NCBI GenBank assembly: GCA_964491395.1
Contig: CAZBGI010000004.1
Coordinates: 1 to 64,000, forward strand
DNA: 64,000 nucleotides
Source of the DNA: SKVR01 sp964491395
GTDB lineage: Bacteria; Bacteroidota; Bacteroidia; Bacteroidales; UBA7960
Direction: 5' to 3'
The position numbers and the translations under genes were made by a program. Shown here in pieces: positions 16,461-23,665 of this stretch (the first letter of the stretch is position 1; every line of letters starts with the position of its first letter). Below the pieces are notes generated by a model. The model did no database searches, was not told where the DNA came from, and worked only from the letters and a program-made list of their open reading frames with translations.

Positions 16461-17066
16461 ATGAAAGCGTTAATTTTGGTTGATGTACAGTATGATTTTT
16501 TACCCGGAGGCGCGTTAGAAGTTCCCAATGGCGATAAGATCATCCCCGTTTTAAATGCCATTCAAAGCAAATTCCCCTTGGTGGTGGCCACACAGGACTG
16601 GCATCCTTCTTCTCACGGGAGCTTTGCCTCCCGGCATGAAGGGAAAAAACCTTTTGACAAAGGGGAACTGGCTGGATTGGAACAGATACTCTGGCCCGAC
16701 CATTGTGTGCAGGGGCAAAAAGGAGCGGAAATATCTCATGAGCTTCATACATGGAGAGTCGAAGCCATCTTCCGCAAAGGAACAGAGCCGGAAATAGACT
16801 CTTACAGCGGTTTTTTCGACAATGGAAAGAAAAAATCAACAGGTCTTGCTGATTACCTGAAGGGTAGGGGAGTTACGGAAGTTTATCTGGGAGGTCTTGC
16901 CGCAGATGTTTGTGTGGGATTTACGGCCCTGGATGCCATTGAACAAGGCTTCAAAGTCAGCCTGATAGAAGATGCCACCCGTCCCATTGATGAGCAAGGC
17001 TGGAAAAAGATGAAAGATCTAATCCGGGAAAAAGGTGGAAATATTATTCACTCAGGACACTTATAA
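16461..17066 (+). CDS. pncA: Nicotinamidase
   Basis: A 201-residue cysteine hydrolase that deamidates nicotinamide to nicotinate, feeding pncB. Catalytic triad D8 (LVDVQYDF), K106 (FRKG) and C151 (AADVCVGF). Metal ligands D46, H48 and H52 lie in TQDWHPSSHGSF. Full length, cytoplasmic, with no signal peptide. Immediately downstream of pncB, so both steps of nicotinamide recycling to NaMN are encoded together. Confidence 0.95.
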   Translation: MKALILVDVQYDFLPGGALEVPNGDKIIPVLNAIQSKFPLVVATQDWHPSSHGSFASRHEGKKPFDKGELAGLEQILWPDHCVQGQKGAEISHELHTWRVEAIFRKGTEPEIDSYSGFFDNGKKKSTGLADYLKGRGVTEVYLGGLAADVCVGFTALDAIEQGFKVSLIEDATRPIDEQGWKKMKDLIREKGGNIIHSGHL

Positions 17067-17092
17067 AACCTTCATATAAATATTCATGTTGA

Positions 17093-18028
17093 ATGCGCAT
17101 CCGCAATCTTACGGTTTCCAACTCCAGGCTTACTGAAGGGAGTTACCACTATTTCAGAATTGTAAAAACTGTTGCCCTGGGCCATGATGAATCCTTCTTT
17201 GTGATGCAGGATCCTTTGGGATACAAAGTGCTTATGCCTGCCAAATTTTATGAAAAATATGGTTTTGAAAACGGGCAGGAAATAAAATGCCGGGTAGATA
17301 GAATCAACTGTAGTGGAAGGATGTACCTTGAGCCTATGCACCCTTTTTATACGGAAGGGGAAATATATGATTTTGAAAAGATAGGAGAAGGAAAAAGAAA
17401 AAACCTTACAGGTGATGAAGAAAATTTTGTTTGGGTGAAGGATGTGTTGGGCAATTCATGGACAGTTAGAAATTCAGGGGGTGTTGACAAGGATAGTACC
17501 CCAACCCTAAAATGCAGACTCGACCGGATTAAAAAAGGAAAACTATTTCTAAGTCTTGCCGGTGAACCTCCTCCGCAAGGAACCCTTCAAACCGGTAAAA
17601 CCTATCCTTTTGTTGTAAAAGAGGAAAAAATCAACCCTGAGGACGGGTTAAAGTATTTGATTTTGCAGGCAGAAGACGGCAGCATACATGTATTGAAAAA
17701 GAAATATTATGTACACTACGGGATAAAGCAGGGAGATACCCTCCATTGCAGGGTCGACAAGTTTTCCAGTGAAGGGTTCTTTATTCTTGAACCGGAAAAT
17801 CCATGGTATAAAGTGGGAGAAACCTATGTTTTCAAAGCCCTGGAAATTCAAAGATTGAATTTTTCTGACGGAACGGTTCAGAACGTTCTGGTGCTGAATG
17901 ATCCACACGGTGAGCCCGTTAAACAGTTTATTGAACCCGGGCAGGTAGAAAAAGTCCAGGGAAAGGAATTCATTACGGTTCGTGTTACGCGTATCAGAAA
18001 AAGCAGGCTGGAGGTTGAGCTTATCTGA
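17093..18028 (+). CDS. Uncharacterised protein with four S1/OB-like repeats
   Basis: A 311-residue soluble protein built from four repeats of about 70-75 residues (roughly 15-85, 88-158, 164-238, 239-311). Each has a G-x-x-Y-x-F start, a D-x-x-G turn, a [IT]-x-C-R-[VL]-D-[RK] strand and, in repeats 1 and 3, a LEP-x-[HN]-P-[FW]-Y end. The pattern of short strands with conserved Gly and Arg suggests S1-like OB folds, but I recognise no named family. It is 26 bp downstream of pncA and co-directional; its 3' end overlaps the convergent DUF721 gene by 8 bp. Nucleic-acid binding would be a guess. Confidence 0.7.
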   Translation: MRIRNLTVSNSRLTEGSYHYFRIVKTVALGHDESFFVMQDPLGYKVLMPAKFYEKYGFENGQEIKCRVDRINCSGRMYLEPMHPFYTEGEIYDFEKIGEGKRKNLTGDEENFVWVKDVLGNSWTVRNSGGVDKDSTPTLKCRLDRIKKGKLFLSLAGEPPPQGTLQTGKTYPFVVKEEKINPEDGLKYLILQAEDGSIHVLKKKYYVHYGIKQGDTLHCRVDKFSSEGFFILEPENPWYKVGETYVFKALEIQRLNFSDGTVQNVLVLNDPHGEPVKQFIEPGQVEKVQGKEFITVRVTRIRKSRLEVELI

Positions 18029-18311
18029 GAATCAGTTCTTTTACTGCTTTTTTGTCTACTTCCTGGTTGATTTTTTCAATGATTTTGGTGCGGGCCATCG
18101 ATAATTCTTCCCTCAATGGGGCAGAGCGAAGATATACCGTAAGAACGTTGTTCTTAAATACGGTTTTTTCTGTAAGACTTTGAATCTGAGGACCCATAAC
18201 TTTTCCCCATGCAGTAGTAACTTTTACTTCTGTGATTTTATCTTCTATCTTGTAAGCTTTGATAAACTGCCGGATGACCTCTCCCAGGCTCTGTTCATTG
18301 GATTTTCTCAT
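18021..18311 (-). CDS. DUF721/DciA-like protein
   Basis: A 96-residue basic protein. The N-terminal helix (LGEVIRQFIKAYKI), the W-G-K-V-M-G-P segment and the KNNVLTVYLRSAPLREEL strand-helix are typical of DUF721. DciA, the replicative helicase loader, belongs to this family. In many bacteria DUF721 genes lie next to recF/gyrB; here it directly follows recF on the same strand (26 bp), supporting a replication or repair context. Whether it performs the DciA loading role in this organism is an inference. Confidence 0.8.
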   Translation of the reverse strand: MRKSNEQSLGEVIRQFIKAYKIEDKITEVKVTTAWGKVMGPQIQSLTEKTVFKNNVLTVYLRSAPLREELSMARTKIIEKINQEVDKKAVKELILR

Positions 18312-18337
18312 TTCTTGCTATTCTAAAATATTTCTTA

Positions 18338-19462
18338 TCAATTATGGTTGCCAAAATCCTTTACCCCGGCAATTTCCCCTTTTCGGATATCAAACATACG
18401 GCAGTGAATGTTTACCTTCTCCAAAATGCTTTCCAACCTTTCGGTGTGGGTATCGGTAATGAATACCTGTCCGTATTCATCTCCACTCACCATGTTTATT
18501 AACAATGAAACCCGTCCCGGATCGAGCTTATCAAATATATCATCAAAAAGCAGGATGGGTTTGAGTTGTTTTATTTCCCGGATAAACTGATACTGGGCAA
18601 GTTTTAATGCAATGACAAAAGTCTTTTGCTGCCCCTGGCTGCCATACTTTTTCAGGGGTTGCTGGTTGAGCAAAAATACCAGGTTATCTTTATGAATGCC
18701 CGTGGTAGTATGTTGAATGGCCAGGTCTTTCCTGCGGGTTTCTTTCAATAATTCTTCATAAGGAGTATCATTGAGCCCCGACTCATATTCAATATCGGGG
18801 ATTTCTCCATTACCGCTCAACTGGTTGTGGTTGGCCGTAAAAACTTCCTTAAAATCATGAAAGAACGCTTTTCTCTGCTCATTGATGTAAGTGCCATTAA
18901 TAATGAGTTGTTTATCCCATATTTCCAGGCTGACCTCATCAAAGTACTTCCTTTCAGCAAACAGTTTCAGCAGGCTGTTGCGTTGTTGCAGGGCTTTGTT
19001 ATAATCAATGAGCCGATAAAGATATTCCTTGTTGTATTGAGAAATAACCCCATCTACGAACTTTCTTCGGTCTTCACTTCCACCGAGTATCAGTTGCACA
19101 TCTCCGGGATAAATCAATACCAACGGATAAGAGCCAATGTGGTCTGACAAGCGGTCATAATCCTTTTTGTTGCGCTTAAATATTTTTTTTTGTCCCTTTT
19201 TTACGCTACAGTATAATCCGTCCGTTGCTTCATTTACCTGGTATTGTCCCTGGATGATAAAGAATTCTTCTTCAAATAAAATATTGTGGATATCCGAAGC
19301 ATTGCTGAAGCTTTTGCAAAAAGAGAGGTAATAAATGGCATCCAGGATATTGGTTTTGCCGGTCCCGTTGTTGCCGGTAAAACAATTGATGCCAGGCACA
19401 AATCCAAAGTTTGCCTCCCGGTAATTCTTAAACTGAAGTAGTGATAGGGAATATATATGCAT
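18338..19462 (-). CDS. recF: DNA replication and repair protein RecF
   Basis: A 374-residue SMC-like ATPase that helps RecOR load RecA at gapped DNA. Walker A is GNNGTGKTN (about 30-38), the ABC signature region is YGSQGQQKTF (about 274-283) and Walker B is PILLFDDIFDKLDPGR (about 305-320). The N-terminus HIYSLSLLQFKNYREANF is typical. Length is normal. First gene of a two-gene operon with the DUF721 gene; a TAACTTTG -7 box lies about 20 bases upstream. Confidence 0.95.
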   Translation of the reverse strand: MHIYSLSLLQFKNYREANFGFVPGINCFTGNNGTGKTNILDAIYYLSFCKSFSNASDIHNILFEEEFFIIQGQYQVNEATDGLYCSVKKGQKKIFKRNKKDYDRLSDHIGSYPLVLIYPGDVQLILGGSEDRRKFVDGVISQYNKEYLYRLIDYNKALQQRNSLLKLFAERKYFDEVSLEIWDKQLIINGTYINEQRKAFFHDFKEVFTANHNQLSGNGEIPDIEYESGLNDTPYEELLKETRRKDLAIQHTTTGIHKDNLVFLLNQQPLKKYGSQGQQKTFVIALKLAQYQFIREIKQLKPILLFDDIFDKLDPGRVSLLINMVSGDEYGQVFITDTHTERLESILEKVNIHCRMFDIRKGEIAGVKDFGNHN

Positions 19463-19481
19463 AAATTTGTCTTAACCTTGA

Positions 19482-19489
19482 CAAAGTTA
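19482..19489 (-). promoter_or_regulatory. -7 box of recF promoter
   Basis: TAACTTTG on the minus strand fits TAnnTTTG and would give a leader of about 13 bases. No clear TTG -33 element at the usual spacing. Confidence 0.4.
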
Positions 19490-19595
19490 CGAAATTAGCA
19501 TCTGCTTTGAAATCCTGTTTTTGTATTATCTTATCCCAAAATAAATTAATAACAAAAGTTTAATTTTTAAATCATGGCATGGTCAAAGAATTTCA

Positions 19596-19603
19596 TAATT
19601 TTG
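19596..19603 (+). promoter_or_regulatory. -7 box upstream of T9SS-exported protein gene
   Basis: TAATTTTG fits TAnnTTTG and lies about 95 bases before the start codon; the -33 element is not clear. Confidence 0.35.
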
Positions 19604-19698
19604 CTCTATAAAACAAAACTTCAGTATTATTAACGCTGAATTCAGTTATTATTTATTAATTACAAATCAATATTTTATTTTTAACCAAACAAACTATT

Positions 19699-21924
19699 AT
19701 GAAAAGATTTACTTTTTTTAGTTTAAGTATGCTGTTTGCTGTTAGCATGCTCATGTCAGGCTTCAATAGTGCCATGGCAACCGATGTGGCCAATATTGGC
19801 GAGCTGCGCGAACAGGCAGTTGATGAAACCGAGTATGTGGTAACCGGTGAAGTGGTTATTACCCACATGCATGGACAACGAAATCAGAAATATATTCAGG
19901 ATGATACGGGTGCCATTGTAATCGATGATCCTGATGGTATCATTACCACCGAATATGACTTGTATGATGGTATTACAGGCATTTCAGGAACGCTGAGTGT
20001 ATACCAGAATCTGCTTCAGTTTACACCTACTGCAGATCCTGGTGCTGCTACTTCTGTTGATAATGTTATTGAGCCGTTACTGGTTACCCTGAACGATATT
20101 GCACCTGAGCATCAGGCCATGCTGATTCGTGTAAATGCCGTAGAATTTACGGGTGATGAAGAAACTTTTGAATCCAGCACCAGTTATGATATTGCGGATG
20201 CATCTGGTACCGGGGTTTTACGCACTCCGAGTGGAAGCGCAGATCTGGATTACTTTGGCACCAGCGTACCTGAAGGTAACAATGACATGCTCGCACTGGT
20301 TTCTCAGTTTGGCGACAATATGCAGATTTTCCCCAGATCGCTGGCTGATTTTTATCCTGACGGATTACCTTCTTTTTCTGTAACTTTTAATGTTCTTGAT
20401 GAAAATGATGATCCTATCACCGATGCTGTAGTTACATTTGACGGCGAAACACTTCCCTCAGGCGAATATGTTATTGAAGACGTAGAAGCGGGTGGTTATG
20501 ATTATAGCGTTGAAAAATCAGGTTTCTATACCCGCAACGGACAAGTAGCGGTAAGTGGCGACGATGTAAGTGTGACAGTAATCATGGTAGAAGTTGATCC
20601 CGATGCGGTAGATAATTTCCCCTGGACTGAAGACTTTGAAGGCGACTTTCCTCCTGCTACATTTAACCATCATGCCTATGGAGAGGGTGGATGGAGTACA
20701 ATCGAGCCTGGTTATGAAGGAGGTCAAGCAGCTTCCCATGCCTTTTCTTCAGAATACTCAGATTCCTGGCTGGTAAGTCCGCAAGTACAGTTGCCTGAAG
20801 ATCAAGGTATGCTTCTGAAGTTTTTCCAGAGAAACAGCTTTATGGTGAATTATGAAGAAGGAGTGAGCCTGAGTGCAGTTATGATCTCGACCGGAAGCGG
20901 TAACCCCGAACATGATGAGTTTGAAATGGTTTACGAATCTGCTTCACTTATTGAAGATTTTTCTGAACGTACTGTTAATCTTGGTGATTATGCCGGAGAG
21001 GTTGTTTACATTGCTTTTGTGTATCAAGGAGAAGCTTCTCATAACTGGTATGTTGACGAGGTTTCCATTGATGAGGCACCCAGCGCCATTGAAGTGAGCA
21101 CTATTGCCGAGCTTTATGAAATGGAAACAGGAGACCTGGTTTACCATATTACCGATGAAGTGGTGATTACCCATATGCATGGGCAGAGAAATCAAAAATA
21201 TATTCAGGACGACACAGGAGCCATTGTAATAGATGATCCCGAGGGTATCATTACTACCGAATATGACCTATATGATGGTATTACAGGCATATCAGGAACA
21301 CTGAGTGAATATAATAATTTGCTTCAATTTACACCTGCTGAAGACCCGGGTCCTGCAACCTCCACTGAGAACACCATTGAGCCCTTGTTGTTAACCCTGG
21401 CCGAGATACAGCCAGAACACCAATCCATGCTCATTCGGGTGAATGGAGTAGAATTTACCGGCGAACAGGAAACTTTTAGCCCCAGCACAAGTTTTGAAAT
21501 TGCAGATGCTTCCGGCTCCAGCGTTTTGCGCACTCCCAGCCAAAGTGCAGAATTGGATTATTTTGACACCGCCGTGCCTGAAAGTGCTATTGACCTGGTG
21601 GCTATGGTTTCTCAATTTGGCGATGATATGCAAATTTTCCCCAGATCGCTGGATGACTTTCTCGAACCCAACTCTGTTCAGGAATTCGAAGCAGCAGGCT
21701 TTAATGTTTATCCCAATCCTGCTCATGATGTTGTTACCATTAACGGAGAAAATACCATTGATGAAGTGAAAATTTATAACCTTAACGGACAGTTGATTCA
21801 ACAACAAAATGTCAATGGTCACCTTGTTAAAATTGAAACAGAAAGCTTCCATACAGGTATGTATATCGTACAAATTGTGTCTGGTACTTCCACACTGAAT
21901 TATAAATTACAGATTCAGAAATAA
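19699..21924 (+). CDS. T9SS-exported multidomain protein with duplicated OB-like domain
   Basis: A 741-residue secreted protein. Signal peptide 1-27; OB-like domain A (about 30-220); a carboxypeptidase-regulatory-like fold (about 225-305, VTFNVLDENDDPITDAVV); a choice-of-anchor J-type jelly roll (about 310-485, starting FPWTEDFEGDFPP and ending with a YVDEVSI strand); a second copy of the OB-like domain (about 487-675); and a C-terminal type A sorting domain (about 682-741, FNVYPNPAHD with a final strand TLNYKLQIQK). The two OB-like copies are nearly identical over the block starting EVVITHMHGQRNQKYIQDDT. The protein is probably anchored on the cell surface by type IX secretion; its substrate is unknown. 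A terminator follows. Confidence 0.85.
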   Translation: MKRFTFFSLSMLFAVSMLMSGFNSAMATDVANIGELREQAVDETEYVVTGEVVITHMHGQRNQKYIQDDTGAIVIDDPDGIITTEYDLYDGITGISGTLSVYQNLLQFTPTADPGAATSVDNVIEPLLVTLNDIAPEHQAMLIRVNAVEFTGDEETFESSTSYDIADASGTGVLRTPSGSADLDYFGTSVPEGNNDMLALVSQFGDNMQIFPRSLADFYPDGLPSFSVTFNVLDENDDPITDAVVTFDGETLPSGEYVIEDVEAGGYDYSVEKSGFYTRNGQVAVSGDDVSVTVIMVEVDPDAVDNFPWTEDFEGDFPPATFNHHAYGEGGWSTIEPGYEGGQAASHAFSSEYSDSWLVSPQVQLPEDQGMLLKFFQRNSFMVNYEEGVSLSAVMISTGSGNPEHDEFEMVYESASLIEDFSERTVNLGDYAGEVVYIAFVYQGEASHNWYVDEVSIDEAPSAIEVSTIAELYEMETGDLVYHITDEVVITHMHGQRNQKYIQDDTGAIVIDDPEGIITTEYDLYDGITGISGTLSEYNNLLQFTPAEDPGPATSTENTIEPLLLTLAEIQPEHQSMLIRVNGVEFTGEQETFSPSTSFEIADASGSSVLRTPSQSAELDYFDTAVPESAIDLVAMVSQFGDDMQIFPRSLDDFLEPNSVQEFEAAGFNVYPNPAHDVVTINGENTIDEVKIYNLNGQLIQQQNVNGHLVKIETESFHTGMYIVQIVSGTSTLNYKLQIQK

Positions 21925-21974
21925 GCTGACACAGTTCTATCGGTTTGTCCGGTAGTCATTCTTTATAATTATTC

Positions 21975-22010
21975 AAAAGGGAGTTTACAACTATGTAGGC
22001 TCCCTTTTTT
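21975..22010 (+). terminator. Terminator after T9SS-exported protein gene
   Basis: Stem aaaagggag / ctcccttttt with a T run, about 50 bp after the stop codon. Confidence 0.7.
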
Positions 22011-22205
22011 GGTACCCGGACAGTTCATAATGTTTAAAATTATCAACCCTTTTTCCTTAAGGATAGAAGCCAACTACGATATTTAGCTGTCCTGTGTTCC
22101 TTTTCTGGAAGGATGGTAGTTCCTTTTGGTAATATATCTCCCTACCGGGATACTATTGATTGCAGAATTCTCAACTTCCGGGATTTCTAATTAGTTATGG
22201 CATTT

Positions 22206-22242
22206 AAAAAAGGGAAGCTGCTCAATAGCAACCTCCCTTTTT
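22206..22242 (-). terminator. Terminator after lipoprotein gene 22294-23628
   Basis: Stem aaaaaggga / tcccttttt, placed correctly for the minus-strand TonB receptor/lipoprotein operon. Apart from this and the hairpin at 21975-22010, the interval 21925-22293 shows nothing. Confidence 0.65.
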
Positions 22243-22293
22243 CTGTAGTATTTATAAAAATGAATTATCCGAAATTCTCAGATTCCTTTATGA

Positions 22294-23628
22294 TTAGTCA
22301 AATCCCGTAACTTCCACCAACTCGAATTGTGGGGGAGTGCCCGCAGCTGTACAAATATATTCTGCTACAGGATCGCGGCGTACAAAATTATCAGCAAAGG
22401 TTTGAAAATTCACAAAATAATGAACATCGATACCTTCTACCTGGGGAGTTGCTCCAGGATATTTATGCTGGAGCAAAGCAGGAATACCTTCTTCAGTAAT
22501 TCTCCTCATCATCTCTTCTGTGGCAGCTTCTGCACCTTCGTTCTCATAAATTTCACCCAGCAATGGATCTGCGTATTCTCCATTGCTTAACACATCCAGC
22601 CTTCTGGCCTGAATCCTGATGTCGAAGTTGGAATAATAAGCACTGGCACCATAGTAATAGGCAAAATCGTCGTAAGGAAGCTCTTGTTGACCGATGGGGT
22701 CAATATCAACCAAAAACTGGTAATCCTGGCTGGTTAAGGTAAAAGTAACAGTGGGATCAAAAGCCCAGCCCTGTGCACCATAAATATATTGATCGGTTCG
22801 GGTCTCAATATATTCCACTTTTTCCCAGGTAGTGTTGAAGTGATATTTATCAATCATTTCTACCGTTTGAGATCCATCAAAATACCGGTATTTAACAACC
22901 TGCTCCTGACCACTAACAGCATACGGGAACTTGTTTCTCAGCAAGGCCGGAAGGTAAGTTTCAGGTGGATAATTTTCATTGAAGCTGTTGAACTGACCAA
23001 TCTCAATATGCAATTGCTGATAGTCTTCTTCTGTGAGCTCATAACCTGCATAGGGAACGTCTTCTGTGGTTTCTATCCAAATCCAGTTAGATCCATCAAA
23101 CTCGTAAACATCCACATTTAGAACAGACTCTCCTTCGAGAAGAAAATTATAAATGACAGATTGGGTATCTCCCTCCTCTGCATCCGGAAAGTTCATTGTC
23201 AAAAGAACAGGTACATCGTTGCGGGCAGGGCGGGAGGGGGTGAAGGTTAAGCTGGTTACTCCAATATTAAGGTAATCTTCCTGAGTAAGTATATACCCAA
23301 AACCGGCATCCCACCAGTCAGGATGCAGAATAAAATGATTATAAGTAACCTGGGCTGTACTTCCTTCCTTTAGGGTTACCAACCGTACCTTCAGAACCTC
23401 GGGGATATAATCCATAGAGGGAAAGGAGTCGCTGAAAGCAAGATTGTCTTCTACAAAACCCTCAAATCGTGTGTAATCATCTTCAACGAGGGTATATTCC
23501 ACTTCTTCATGGTACGGTTGCTTCTTTTGATCAAGCTCTTCGTACAATTCTTCATTGGGTTCACAGGCAGTAAAGAAGAGCCCTGCCCCAATGAAGATAA
23601 ATAAAAATATATTTTTAAAATTATTCAT
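22294..23628 (-). CDS. Repeat-containing lipoprotein paired with TonB receptor
   Basis: A 444-residue lipoprotein: lipobox FFTAC with C22 as acceptor. The mature part contains at least three diverged modules, each with a [YF]-T/E-L-[VT]-x-x-DY start and an acidic, aromatic body followed by a P-x-x-L-x-x-[KR] helix-like segment; they start near residues 45, 197 and 297. I recognise no named family and in particular no SusD/TPR features. It lies 37 bp downstream of the TonB receptor on the same strand, so it is probably the surface-exposed partner of that receptor and contributes to ligand capture. The ligand cannot be inferred. Confidence 0.75.
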   Translation of the reverse strand: MNNFKNIFLFIFIGAGLFFTACEPNEELYEELDQKKQPYHEEVEYTLVEDDYTRFEGFVEDNLAFSDSFPSMDYIPEVLKVRLVTLKEGSTAQVTYNHFILHPDWWDAGFGYILTQEDYLNIGVTSLTFTPSRPARNDVPVLLTMNFPDAEEGDTQSVIYNFLLEGESVLNVDVYEFDGSNWIWIETTEDVPYAGYELTEEDYQQLHIEIGQFNSFNENYPPETYLPALLRNKFPYAVSGQEQVVKYRYFDGSQTVEMIDKYHFNTTWEKVEYIETRTDQYIYGAQGWAFDPTVTFTLTSQDYQFLVDIDPIGQQELPYDDFAYYYGASAYYSNFDIRIQARRLDVLSNGEYADPLLGEIYENEGAEAATEEMMRRITEEGIPALLQHKYPGATPQVEGIDVHYFVNFQTFADNFVRRDPVAEYICTAAGTPPQFELVEVTGFD

Positions 23629-23665
23629 AGTTTATATATTTACAGACGTTTTTAAAATCTTCCTG

